Assembly (NCBI GenBank): GCA_963812675.1
Contig: CAWEWR010000027.1
Coordinates: 174,126 to 238,125, forward strand
DNA length: 64,000 nt
Source of the DNA: AP-15 sp963812675
Lineage (GTDB): Bacteria > Pseudomonadota > Alphaproteobacteria > ATCC43930 > CGMCC-115725
Reading direction: 5' to 3'
The notes below the pieces were generated by a model. It searched no databases and was not told the origin of the DNA. It was given only the letters and a program-made list of their open reading frames with translations. The translations under genes and the position numbers were made by a program. Shown here in pieces: positions 50,592 through 59,382 of the stretch (positions are counted from its first letter, which is position 1; each line of letters begins with the position of its first letter).

Positions 50592-53492
50592 ATGCCGCTC
50601 GACAATGTCCCGGTCTCCCCCCTCGAAGCACGCCTCAGACGCGAGATCCAAGGCGAATTGCTGTTCGACGCTTTCAGCCGCGGGCGCTACGCAACTGATG
50701 CGTCGATCTACCAGATCGAGCCGTTGGGCGTGGTCGTGCCGAAGGGCCGCGAGGATGCCGCGGCGGCGATTGCGATCGCGCGCGAGGAGGGGGTGCCGGT
50801 GTTGCCGCGCGGCGGCGGCACGTCGCAATGCGGGCAGACCGTGGCGCGGGCGCTGGTCGTCGATTGCAGCAAACATCTCGACCGGGTTATTTCGGTCGAT
50901 GTCGAGGGCCGGCGGGCGCGGGTCGAGCCGGGGGTCGTGCTCGACCGGCTCAACCGGCAGCTGCGCCAGGATAAGCTGTTCTTTCCGGTCGATCCGTCGA
51001 CGGCGAGTCGCGCGACGATCGGCGGCATGACCGCCAACAACAGCTGCGGCTCGCGCTCGCTGCGCTACGGCAACATGGTCCACAATGTGCGCGGCGTCGA
51101 TGCGCTGCTCGCCGACGGCACGACCGCGTATTTCGGCGAGGTGCCCGGCAACTTCCCAGCTGATTCCAATGGCGGCGCCATGCCGGAGGGCTATCGCGAG
51201 CTGGTCCGCCGCATCCGCGCTCTACACCGGCGCGAGGTTGACGAGATCGAGCGCCGCTTTCCGAAAGTGCTGCGGCGGGTGGGCGGGTACAACATCGACA
51301 GCATCAGCGACAGCGGCCACAACATGGCGAGCCTGCTGGTCGGCTCCGAAGGCACGTTGGCGTTCTTCAACGAGATCGAGCTCGAATTGCAGCCGATCCC
51401 GGCGCACCGGGTCCTCGGCATCTGCCATTTCCCGAGCTTTTACGGCGCGATGGCGGCGACCCGGCGGATCGTCGAGCTCGGCCCCAGCGCGGTCGAGCTG
51501 GTCGATCGCACGATGATCGATTTGTCGCGCGACATCCCGATGTTCCGCGCTGTCGTCGACCGCTTCGTGCAGGGAGAGCCGGCAGCGCTGCTGCTGACCG
51601 AATTCGCCGGCGACGACCCGCCGGAGAACCTGCGGCGGCTCAAGGCCCTGGTCGAATTGATGGGCGATCTCGGCCTCCCCGGGGCAGTCGTCGAGGCAAT
51701 TGACCCGGCCTTCCAACAGGCGGTCTGGGAGATCCGTGCGCAAGGCCTCAACATCATGATGTCGATGAAGGGCGACGGGAAGCCGATCTCATTTCTCGAG
51801 GATTGCGCCGTGCGGCTCGAGGATCTCGCCGATTACACCGACCGCCTCACGCGCATTTTCGAGAAGCACGGCACTTACGGCACCTGGTACGCGCACGCTT
51901 CGGTCGGCTGCCTGCACGTGCGGCCGGTGCTCAATTTGAAGCGGGAGCTCGAGGTCAAGAAGATGCGGGCGATCGCCGAGGAAGCCTTCGCGATGGTCCG
52001 CGAATACAAGGGGTCGCACTCGGGCGAGCACGGCGACGGCCTGGTGCGCTCGGAATTTCACGAGGCGATGTTCGGGTCGCGCATGGTGCGCGCTTTCGAG
52101 GAGGTCAAGGACGCCTTCGACCCGCGGGGTCTGTTCAACCCCGGGAAGATCGTGCGGGCGCCGAAGATGGACGACCGCAGCCTGTTCCGCTTTAAGCCCG
52201 ACTATCGCCCGCTGCCGGTCGAGACGGCGCTCGACTGGTCGGAATGGGGCGGCTTCGCCGCGGCCGCCGAGATGTGCAACAACAACGGCGCCTGCCGCGC
52301 CCGCGATGCCGGCGTCATGTGCCCTTCCTACCGCACGACCGGCGACGAGCAGCATCTGACCCGCGGCCGCGCCAATACATTGCGGCTGGCATTGACCGGG
52401 CAGCTCGGGCCTGAGGCGCTCGTCTCCGAAGACATGCGCGAGACGATGGACCTCTGCATCTCCTGCAAGGGTTGCAAGCGAGAATGCCCGACCGGCGTCG
52501 ATATGGCGCGCATGAAGATCGAGTTTCTGCAGCATTACCGGAAACGCCACGGCCTCACGCCTCGCGACCGGCTGATCTCGTATCTGCCGCGCTATGCACC
52601 CTACGCCGCGCGCATCGCGCCTTTGATGAACATGAGGAACGGGGTCCCGATGCTCGCCAAGCTCGGAGAGCGGCGGTTCGGGCTCAGCGCTCAACGAAAG
52701 TTGCCCCAGTGGTCCAGGCGCCCTTATCGCGGAGGGTCATCCGGGGATGGGCGCGAGGTCGTCCTACTGGTCGATACCTTCAACCGCTATTTCGAGCCGG
52801 AGAACGCACATGCGGCCGAGCGGGTGCTGAGGCGGGCCGGCTATCGCGTCGTCGGCGCCGACCCCGCGCGCGGCCGGCCGCTCTGTTGCGGGCGGACCTT
52901 TCTATCCGCGGGTCTCGTGGACAAGGCGCGAGCCGAGGCCCGGCGAATGGTGGACGCGCTTGCGTCCCACCTCGATGCCATCACACCGATTGTCGGCTTG
53001 GAGCCCTCCTGCCTGTTGACGTTGCGTGACGAGTTCACAGCGATCTTGCCGGGTGCACAGGCCAGGGCACTCGCCGAGCGCGCTCAGCTTTTCGAAGAGT
53101 TCGTCGAGAGTGAGCGCGCAGCGGGACGGTTTGAGCTGACGCTGACCCCGATGGAAGGCCGGACCGTATTGGTGCACGGGCATTGCCACCAGAAAGCCTT
53201 TGGAACGGTCGGGGCTGCGGTGAAGGCGTTGCAGCTGATCCCCGGCCTCGCTGTCGAGACGTTCGAATCGACCTGCTGCGGCATGGCCGGGTCGTTCGGC
53301 TACGAGGCCGAGCATTATGAGATGTCGCTGAAGATCGGCGAACTCGGCGTGTTGCCGAAGATGCGCGCAGCCTCGCCTGGCACGCTTCTCGCCGCCAACG
53401 GCACGAGCTGCCGCCACCAGATCGCCGATGCCGCCGGCCGCGAGGCCCGCCATCTCGTCCGCATTCTCGACGAAGCCTCTGCGGGAGCATGA
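50592..53492 (+). CDS. FAD-linked oxidase / Fe-S / CCG-domain oxidoreductase (YdiJ-like)
   Basis: Predicted 966 residues. Three parts in order: an FAD_binding_4 domain (P-R-G-G-G-T-S-Q-C-G-Q near residue 75) and FAD-oxidase C-terminal region to about 500 (S-G-E-H-G-D-G); ferredoxin-type clusters, C-N-N-N-G-A-C-R...M-C-P-S-Y-R and C-I-S-C-K-G-C-K-R-E-C-P (about 560-650); and CCG domains with C-C-G-R-T-F, E-P-S-C-L-L, H-C-H-Q-K and C-C-G-M-A-G (770-930). It resembles YdiJ and D-2-hydroxyacid or D-lactate dehydrogenases that feed electrons to the quinone pool. An in-frame ATG lies 12 codons upstream. A GNAT-DUF924 gene overlaps its stop. Confidence 0.93.
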   Translation: MPLDNVPVSPLEARLRREIQGELLFDAFSRGRYATDASIYQIEPLGVVVPKGREDAAAAIAIAREEGVPVLPRGGGTSQCGQTVARALVVDCSKHLDRVISVDVEGRRARVEPGVVLDRLNRQLRQDKLFFPVDPSTASRATIGGMTANNSCGSRSLRYGNMVHNVRGVDALLADGTTAYFGEVPGNFPADSNGGAMPEGYRELVRRIRALHRREVDEIERRFPKVLRRVGGYNIDSISDSGHNMASLLVGSEGTLAFFNEIELELQPIPAHRVLGICHFPSFYGAMAATRRIVELGPSAVELVDRTMIDLSRDIPMFRAVVDRFVQGEPAALLLTEFAGDDPPENLRRLKALVELMGDLGLPGAVVEAIDPAFQQAVWEIRAQGLNIMMSMKGDGKPISFLEDCAVRLEDLADYTDRLTRIFEKHGTYGTWYAHASVGCLHVRPVLNLKRELEVKKMRAIAEEAFAMVREYKGSHSGEHGDGLVRSEFHEAMFGSRMVRAFEEVKDAFDPRGLFNPGKIVRAPKMDDRSLFRFKPDYRPLPVETALDWSEWGGFAAAAEMCNNNGACRARDAGVMCPSYRTTGDEQHLTRGRANTLRLALTGQLGPEALVSEDMRETMDLCISCKGCKRECPTGVDMARMKIEFLQHYRKRHGLTPRDRLISYLPRYAPYAARIAPLMNMRNGVPMLAKLGERRFGLSAQRKLPQWSRRPYRGGSSGDGREVVLLVDTFNRYFEPENAHAAERVLRRAGYRVVGADPARGRPLCCGRTFLSAGLVDKARAEARRMVDALASHLDAITPIVGLEPSCLLTLRDEFTAILPGAQARALAERAQLFEEFVESERAAGRFELTLTPMEGRTVLVHGHCHQKAFGTVGAAVKALQLIPGLAVETFESTCCGMAGSFGYEAEHYEMSLKIGELGVLPKMRAASPGTLLAANGTSCRHQIADAAGREARHLVRILDEASAGA

Positions 53493-54505
53493 CGGTGGAA
53501 GAACTCGAGATCGTCTTCGATCCGCTGCCGCCGGAACCGCTGACTCGGTTCGTTACCGAGAGTCTCGCCTCCTACAACATCGCGGCGACAGGTCATTCGA
53601 GTTGGTACCCGGTGGGTTTTTTCCTGAAGAGCGCGCGCGGCGAATGGTTGGGCGGGCTGCTCGGCAACATCTGGGGCGGGTGGCTGCATGTGACCCATCT
53701 CTGGGTGACCTCGCCCAAGCGCCGGGCCGGCAATGGGACCCGTCTGCTCCAGGCGGCCGAGACTTATGCCATTGAACGCGGCTGCCTCGCTGCGACGCTG
53801 GAGACGCACAGCTACGAGGCGCGGCCCTTCTACGAAAAATGCGGGTACGAAGTTTTCGCCACGCTCAACGATTTCCCGCCGGGGCATTCGAAGTATTTCC
53901 TTCGCAAGCAGCTGGCGGCAGACCCGCCGGAGCGGGCAAGGGCGTTGCTCGACTTCTGGTTTGGTCCGCCCGGCGACCCCGACCGCGAGCAACACCGCCC
54001 GATTTGGTTCAAAAGCACCGATGAATTCGACGCTGCGCTGCGTCGCGAGTTTCTCGCCGATTACGAAGCGGCCGCGGCCGGCACGCTGCAGTCCTGGGAA
54101 GCCTCGCCCGAGGGGGCGCTAGCCCTATTACTGCTGCTCGACCAGGTGCCGCGCAATATCTTTCGCGGATCGCCTCGCGCTTACGCGACCGATCCGGCGG
54201 CGCGCGTTGCGGCGGACCGGGCGCTCGAACGCGGGTTCGATCAGATGGTGCCACCTGCCTGGCGATTGTTCTTTTATATGCCGTTTCATCACAGCGAGAA
54301 CATTGCCGACCAACGGCGCTCGCTGGCGCTTTTCAACGCCCTGCCGCGGAATCCCGATCGCGGCGGTTCGTTGCGGCGGTACGGGCGCCATTATATCGAG
54401 GTCATCAAGCTCTTCGGGCGCTTTCCGCACCGCAACGAAATCCTCGGCCGAGAATCGACGCCGGCAGAAGTCGCGTTCATGGCGGAGCGGGAACAACTCT
54501 CCTAG
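53489..54505 (+). CDS. GNAT acetyltransferase fused to DUF924
   Basis: Predicted 338 residues. N-terminal ~145 residues: GNAT fold (L-W-V-T-S-P-K-R-R-A-G-N-G-T-R-L-L resembles motif A; C-L-A-A-T-L-E-T-H-S-Y-E-A and F-Y-E-K-C-G-Y follow). From about residue 150: DUF924 (A-R-A-L-L-D-F-W-F-G, I-W-F-K-S-T-D-E-F-D, L-L-L-D-Q-V-P-R-N-I-F-R-G, Y-M-P-F-H-H-S-E-N). Start overlaps the previous stop (ATGA). DUF924 is usually a separate protein of about 190 residues. The fusion is real in sequence; its function is unknown. Confidence 0.88.
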   Translation: MTVEELEIVFDPLPPEPLTRFVTESLASYNIAATGHSSWYPVGFFLKSARGEWLGGLLGNIWGGWLHVTHLWVTSPKRRAGNGTRLLQAAETYAIERGCLAATLETHSYEARPFYEKCGYEVFATLNDFPPGHSKYFLRKQLAADPPERARALLDFWFGPPGDPDREQHRPIWFKSTDEFDAALRREFLADYEAAAAGTLQSWEASPEGALALLLLLDQVPRNIFRGSPRAYATDPAARVAADRALERGFDQMVPPAWRLFFYMPFHHSENIADQRRSLALFNALPRNPDRGGSLRRYGRHYIEVIKLFGRFPHRNEILGRESTPAEVAFMAEREQLS

Positions 54506-55733
54506 CTCCCGGCCGGCGGCCGAAGCCGAGCAGTCGCGCGGAAAGGCCGACGGTCCAGCCCTGCACGATCAGGGACGCAATCACCACGATGAAGATGCTT
54601 GCGAAGAGGCGTTTATCGCGGTAGGGGTCGACGAGCCCTGGTATGATGCTGAGGTAGATCGGCACTGCCCCGCGCAATCCGACCCAGGAGGCGAACGCGG
54701 TCTCGCGCATCGTGAATCCGAAGGGGACGAGGCAGGCGAAAACCGCGACCGGGCGAGCCAGGAAGATCAGCACCGCAGCTCCGATGATCGCGCCCGGTAG
54801 ATAGGGCACGAGATCATGCGGCGTCACCAGCAGCCCGAGCATCAGGAACAAGACGATTTGTGAGAGCCAAGCCATTCCTTCGAAAAAGTGCTCGATATCC
54901 TGCCGTGCGTGATGCCGGGTCGCGCCGATGACGATCGCCGCGAGGTAGGTTGCAAGGAAACCGCTGGCGCCAAGCAGCTGGGCCAGCCCGAAGACGGCAA
55001 GTCCGCCGGTCAGCACCAGCACCGGCGCGAGTGAGCCTTCGAGCGCCAGCCGCTTCAGCAACTGCGCGAGCACCCAGCCGCCGGCCAGGCCGAGCACCGC
55101 ACCCCCGGCCATTTCCTCGAGGAACATCAGCGCGGCTTCGCCAATACCCGTCGAGCCGGGCTCGGCAATGAGGCGCAATAGCAGGAGCGTCAGGAAGACA
55201 GACATCGGGTCGTTTAGCCCGGACTCGACCTCGAGCAGCGCGAGCAGCCGCTCGGGGAGCGCGGCTCCGGCGCGCCGCAACAGTACCGCGACCGCCGCCG
55301 CGTCAGTCGGTGCGGCGGCGGAACCTGCCAGCAGCGCGGCGACGAGCGGCAGGCCGTCGACCAGCGAGACAAAGACGCCGAGGATGACCGCGGTCACTGC
55401 AACGCCGACCGTGGCCAGCACCGCCGCCGGCCAAAATGCGAGACGCAGCATGGCAAGCGGTGTCTTGAGCCCGCCCTCGAGCAGGATCACCGCAAGCGCG
55501 ACGCTGCCGATCAGATACGCCGAGGTGAAGTCGTCATAGGGAATTCCGAGCACGCCGTCCTCGCCCGCAAGCATGCCGAGGGCCAGGAAGACGAGCAGCA
55601 TCGGCGCGCCGACGCGCCGCGAGATCAACCCGGCAAGGATGCTCAAAAACCCGAGCACGCCGCCCAGCAGGATGAGCTCGTGCGCCTTGGCTATCGCCGC
55701 GTGTCCCAGAGCGATCAGCTCGGGCCCGGTCAT
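54477..55733 (-). CDS. CPA1-type cation/proton antiporter (NhaP2/CvrA-like)
   Basis: Predicted 418 residues with 11-12 hydrophobic segments. Typical features: L-I-S-R-R-V-G-A-P-M-L-L-V-F-L-A-L-G-M-L-A-G-E-D-G early on, and S-A-A-P-T-D-A-A-A-V, E-S-G-L-N-D-P-M (conserved acidic ion site). The segment W-V-G-L-R-G-A-V-P is also present. Compared with E. coli CvrA (over 550 residues) the cytoplasmic TrkA_C/CorC-type regulatory end is missing, so it may be unregulated by potassium. It overlaps the 3' end of the GNAT-DUF924 gene. Confidence 0.9.
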   Translation of the reverse strand: MTGPELIALGHAAIAKAHELILLGGVLGFLSILAGLISRRVGAPMLLVFLALGMLAGEDGVLGIPYDDFTSAYLIGSVALAVILLEGGLKTPLAMLRLAFWPAAVLATVGVAVTAVILGVFVSLVDGLPLVAALLAGSAAAPTDAAAVAVLLRRAGAALPERLLALLEVESGLNDPMSVFLTLLLLRLIAEPGSTGIGEAALMFLEEMAGGAVLGLAGGWVLAQLLKRLALEGSLAPVLVLTGGLAVFGLAQLLGASGFLATYLAAIVIGATRHHARQDIEHFFEGMAWLSQIVLFLMLGLLVTPHDLVPYLPGAIIGAAVLIFLARPVAVFACLVPFGFTMRETAFASWVGLRGAVPIYLSIIPGLVDPYRDKRLFASIFIVVIASLIVQGWTVGLSARLLGFGRRPGARRVVPAPP

Positions 55734-55820
55734 CTCGGAAGCATCATCGGTCGTTGCCTTTACTGACCGCGGGATGAGAGAAACCGCACTTCACCGCCAA
55801 TCCACGAGGAGATGCCCGGA

Positions 55821-56372
55821 ATGCATACACCAAGGTCAAAAGTGATCATCCGGCTCTCGGTTCTCTTAGTGATCTCGTTGGGCTTGGTCAGCCCAGCGGT
55901 TGCCCAGAAGCCGAGCCAGGCGCAGATCAACGCCGTCAGGCAGGCTTGCCCCGCCGACTACCAGACTTATTGCTCAAACGTCCCGACCGGGGGCTCCGCG
56001 TCGCTGGCGTGCCTCAAGCGAAATGCGCAAAGCCTTTCGGAGCCGTGCCAGCAGGCGGTGGCCGCAATCAGCAATCCGGCCCGGGCAGCGCAGAACCCGA
56101 GACAGGCGACTGCACCTACGGCACCGGCAGCCACCGGGCCGGGTGCCGCGGCGCCGGCACCGGCTGCACCCGCCGCCCGGACCTATGGGCCACCTATATC
56201 GCCGCGACAGGAAGCGGTGCTCCTGCGCCGCGCCTGCCGTATGGATTACCGGACCTATTGCAGCGGGGTGCCGTTCGGCAGCGGCCGAGTCATCGAATGC
56301 TTGAGAGAGAACGGCCCTTCTCTCTCGTACCAATGCCGCTCGGCACTGTTGTCGGTGAGGCAGGGACGCTAG
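55821..56372 (+). CDS. Secreted cysteine-rich repeat protein
   Basis: Predicted 183 residues. A signal peptide (residues ~1-29) is followed by two Cys-rich repeats of the pattern C-x3-Y-x-T-Y-C-x-x-V-P-x-G-x10-C-L (C-P-A-D-Y-Q-T-Y-C-S-N-V-P and C-R-M-D-Y-R-T-Y-C-S-G-V-P), separated by an Ala/Pro-rich linker. The repeat resembles GLG1-type Cys-rich repeats. It is likely periplasmic and disulfide-bonded; function unknown. The start at 55821 has a GGAG site nine bases upstream. Confidence 0.8.
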   Translation: MHTPRSKVIIRLSVLLVISLGLVSPAVAQKPSQAQINAVRQACPADYQTYCSNVPTGGSASLACLKRNAQSLSEPCQQAVAAISNPARAAQNPRQATAPTAPAATGPGAAAPAPAAPAARTYGPPISPRQEAVLLRRACRMDYRTYCSGVPFGSGRVIECLRENGPSLSYQCRSALLSVRQGR

Positions 56373-56460
56373 GGGCGGCGGTCGAGGCGGCTTGTCGCCC
56401 GTCCCGGATAGGAGCAGCATCAAAGCGCGCAGGTCAGCGCGGCGGACCGGGGAGGGGGAA

Positions 56461-57651
56461 ATGGTTTCATCGAAGTTCGGCGGATTTGCTGCCATTGCGA
56501 TCGTAACCGGCGGCCTGGTTGCCGGGCCATTGTCTCGGACATCAGCTCAAACTCTAATCGTCGGCAATGACGAGAAGCAGGGATGGGACGAGAACGCCAA
56601 ACCGATCCTCCGCGAGCCTGGCAAGGACACACTGACGGTGATCGACGTTTCCAAACCGGACACGCCGCGAATAGCATCCTCGATACCGCTGATGAATTCG
56701 GTGGTCGGGCCCCCGACTAACCTGGCGATCACTCCATCGGGTGACCTTGCCCTCGTTGCCAACTCGTTGGAACCGGTCGTCCAAGGATGGGGCCATCGGC
56801 TGGAGCCGGACAACAAGGTCTTCCTGATCGACTTGAAGGCCAATCCGCCCGCGGTCATCGGAACGATCACCGTCGGCAAGCAGCCCTCGGGAATGGCTAT
56901 CAGCCCGAAGGGCGATCTGGCGCTCGTGGCCAATCGTGCCGACGGCACGATTTCGGTCCTGTCGATCCGCGGCAAGGATGTTCTCGTCCTCGATACGGTA
57001 ACGGTGGGAGCCGCGTCCGACCAGGTTTCCGCGGTCGCAATCACGCCCGACGGCAAACACGCGCTCGCCGCCAAGGCCGCCGCGAACAAGGTCGCGCTGT
57101 TGTCGATCGACGGTCAGAAGGTGACTTATGACAAGCGCGACCTGCCGACCGGTATCTTTCCCTACAACGTCGCGGTGGCGCCGGACGGCAAGCTCGCGCT
57201 GACCGTTGACAACGGCAATGGCGGCGGCTCCGACGGCAACGCAAAAACCGTCAGCGTCATCGACCTCGAGGCCAACCCGCCACGCGTCATCGACCACGTG
57301 ACCGTCGGCGATTCGCCCGAAGGGCTCGCAATCAGCCCGAAGGGCGATTTTGCCGTCTCGGTCGAGGCGCGCGGCTCGAATGTGCCGAAGACCGCGTTCT
57401 TCCATCATCCGGCCGGCGCCGTCACCGCGCTCAGGATCGACGGCAAGAGGGTGACCAATGTCGGCAGCATCGATGTCGGCGCACTGCCCGAAGCCGTCGC
57501 CTTCAGCCCGGATGGACAGTACGTCTATGTCGGCAACTTTATCGACGGGGATTTGTGGGCATTGAGGGTGGAGGGAAGCAAGCTGACCGATACCTCACAG
57601 CGCATCAAGCTGCCGGGCCACCCCGCATCGATGCGCAGCGGCCCGCAATAG
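56461..57651 (+). CDS. YncE-like seven-bladed beta-propeller protein, secreted
   Basis: Predicted 396 residues with a GGAGGGGG site and a signal peptide (A-A-I-A-I-V-T-G-G-L-V-A-G-P-L). The rest is a series of blades of type G-D-L-A-L-V-A-N-x-x-D-G-T-I-S-V-L, spaced by about 45 residues. N-terminal D-T-L-T-V-I-D-V-S and C-terminal S-P-D-G-Q-Y-V-Y-V-G-N end the ring. Probably periplasmic and ligand- or surface-binding; the substrate is unknown. It lies 90 bases after the Cys-rich gene on the same strand. Confidence 0.82.
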   Translation: MVSSKFGGFAAIAIVTGGLVAGPLSRTSAQTLIVGNDEKQGWDENAKPILREPGKDTLTVIDVSKPDTPRIASSIPLMNSVVGPPTNLAITPSGDLALVANSLEPVVQGWGHRLEPDNKVFLIDLKANPPAVIGTITVGKQPSGMAISPKGDLALVANRADGTISVLSIRGKDVLVLDTVTVGAASDQVSAVAITPDGKHALAAKAAANKVALLSIDGQKVTYDKRDLPTGIFPYNVAVAPDGKLALTVDNGNGGGSDGNAKTVSVIDLEANPPRVIDHVTVGDSPEGLAISPKGDFAVSVEARGSNVPKTAFFHHPAGAVTALRIDGKRVTNVGSIDVGALPEAVAFSPDGQYVYVGNFIDGDLWALRVEGSKLTDTSQRIKLPGHPASMRSGPQ

Positions 57652-57722
57652 CGCCGGGGTTCCGAACCGTTCGCCGCGACTGCTGTTGAACGGGCGAGCC
57701 TGGCACCGGTAACCTCGACCCG

Positions 57723-58490
57723 ATGGCGCTGCATCTGACCCGCATCGACGAGCTGGTCCTCGTCACACTCGACCGGCCGGAGGTGCTGAACGCACTCAAT
57801 TTCGAATTGCTGCGCGACCTCGGCGCAGCGCTCGATCAGGTGGCCCGCGGCGATGCCCGCGCGCTACTGGTGACCGGCGCCGGCGACAGGGCCTTTTGCG
57901 CCGGCGCCGATATAAAGGAGCTTATGGGCCGTTCATTGCGCGCTCAGCGTGAGGGAGCGGCCTTCGGGCAGGCGATTTTCACCAAGCTCGACGCCCTGCC
58001 GGTCCCGTCGATTGCGCTGATCAACGGATATGCGTTTGGCGGCGGGCTCGAATTGGCGCTCGCCTGCACGTTTCGGCTGGCCGCACGCAATGCGCGGCTC
58101 GGACTGCCGGAAATTAAGCTCGGCCTGATCCCGGGTTACGGCGGAACGCAGCGCCTGCCGCGGCTGATCGGCGAAGCGCGCGCGCTCGAAATTATCCTGA
58201 CCGGCCGCACTGTTGAAGCCGAGGAAGCCGAGGGGATCGGCCTTGTCAACCGCATCGCCGAAGGCGATCTCTTCGACGCCGGGGCGAGCTTCGCGCGCGA
58301 AATGACCGGCTACAGCTTGCCTGCCCTGGCGCTGGCCCGCGACGCCGTCCACCGCGGCCTCGCCTTCCCGTTGAAGGACGGCCTCGAAATCGAAGCCGAC
58401 CTCAGCACCCTGGCCTTCCAGACTGCCGATGCGATCGAAGGCATGCTGGCCTTCCTCGAAAAGCGCAAACCCGCGTTCCGCGATAGCTGA
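57723..58490 (+). CDS. Enoyl-CoA hydratase/isomerase family protein
   Basis: Predicted 255 residues, crotonase fold. R-P-E-V-L-N-A-L-N near the N-terminus, F-C-A-G-A-D-I-K-E (oxyanion hole), N-G-Y-A-F-G-G-G-L-E-L-A-L-A (with the catalytic-type Glu), and P-E-I-K-L-G-L-I-P-G-Y-G-G-T-Q-R-L-P (second catalytic Glu) are all in place. It should hydrate trans-2-enoyl-CoA in beta-oxidation. No other fatty-acid gene is next to it. Confidence 0.93.
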   Translation: MALHLTRIDELVLVTLDRPEVLNALNFELLRDLGAALDQVARGDARALLVTGAGDRAFCAGADIKELMGRSLRAQREGAAFGQAIFTKLDALPVPSIALINGYAFGGGLELALACTFRLAARNARLGLPEIKLGLIPGYGGTQRLPRLIGEARALEIILTGRTVEAEEAEGIGLVNRIAEGDLFDAGASFAREMTGYSLPALALARDAVHRGLAFPLKDGLEIEADLSTLAFQTADAIEGMLAFLEKRKPAFRDS

Positions 58491-58513
58491 GCCTGTCCGC
58501 CAGATCATCAGCT

Positions 58514-58553
58514 CCGGCTTTATGATGCCCGGCTTATGCCCGGCTTTATGATG
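58514..58553 (+). repeat. 26-bp direct repeat with CCGGCTTTATGATG core
   Basis: The 14-base core occurs at 58514-58527 and again at 58540-58553, in the gap before and over the stop of the convergent GNAT gene. Probably a local duplication. Confidence 0.6.
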
Positions 58554-59142
58554 GAGGAATAAGGGGCGGCATCGCCTCTCGCTTCGAGCGGGCGGCCGCG
58601 ACATCGGCTGCCGCGGGGATCGTGTCGTGATCCGAAGCGGAGCCGAGATCCTTCGCCATCAGGATCTCATCGTAGTACCTGCCGCCATATTTTAGGGAGT
58701 TCTTTTCGATCCCGTACTCGACAAACCCGAGGCGGGCATAGAGCCGGCGTGCTTGCTCGTTGCCCACCACCACGCTCAGCTGGATCAGTTCGACACGCGC
58801 GCGGGCAAAAGCGATTACCGCCTCGACCAAGCGGCGCGCGACCCCCGCCCCTCTGGCGTCCGGGCGGACATACATGCCCCAGAGCAGGCCCTTGTGCGCC
58901 TCCTTCTGCCCGTCTCGAATGGCAAACCCGGCAACTCCCAGAATTTTCGCATCACCAATCGCGCCGAACACCACGGAGCTGCTGAGCCGGTCGAAAAACC
59001 AAGCCAACGGCTTGGTAAACTCAGCATCGAACGTGCTGCCGAAGGCTTCCGGGCTCTCCTTGAGACCCGCCAGACGAATACTGCGGTATAAGGCGGCGTC
59101 CTCGGGTGTGAGCCGGCGTATGCAGATTTCTGCGGCGTCCAA
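58546..59142 (-). CDS. GNAT family acetyltransferase
   Basis: Predicted 198 residues from a TTG at 59142, which has a GGGAGAT site seven bases before it; no ATG fits. M-D-A-A-E-I-C-I-R-R-L-T-P-E-D-A-A-L-Y-R is the usual first strand and helix. G-M-Y-V-R-P-D-A-R-G-A-G-V-A-R-R-L is motif A of the acetyl-CoA site, and A-R-R-L-Y-A-R-L-G-F is motif B. An unusual C-terminal tail of about 30 residues (A-S-D-H-D-T-I-P...) extends past the domain. Substrate unknown. Confidence 0.85.
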   Translation of the reverse strand: MDAAEICIRRLTPEDAALYRSIRLAGLKESPEAFGSTFDAEFTKPLAWFFDRLSSSVVFGAIGDAKILGVAGFAIRDGQKEAHKGLLWGMYVRPDARGAGVARRLVEAVIAFARARVELIQLSVVVGNEQARRLYARLGFVEYGIEKNSLKYGGRYYDEILMAKDLGSASDHDTIPAAADVAAARSKREAMPPLIPPS

Positions 59143-59321
59143 AACTATCTCCCACGGTCCGATATCCGCTGCGGCCGTGCATCTGTCGTTCGTCGACCGC
59201 CGGTTGCGACCTGCCTCCCGGATATCACTTTTCTGTGGCAATTTTATGCCCGCCCTCCAGGCAATGCGCAGGCCGGCCGCCGACAGAACGTCGTGACTGT
59301 GGTCTGACGAAAACCGGCCGG

Positions 59322-59347
59322 GGAACGCTCGGCTCGGTTCCGCGGTT
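59322..59347 (+). promoter_or_regulatory. Possible EcfG-like promoter (weak)
   Basis: Plus strand GGAAC (59322-59326), 17 bases, then GGTT. The -10 part has G where the consensus has C. It precedes the baeRF-like gene by about 35 bases. Position fits; match is imperfect. Confidence 0.3.
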
Positions 59348-59382
59348 CGAACGGCAGAACCTTCCCGCACTGAGGACGATCT

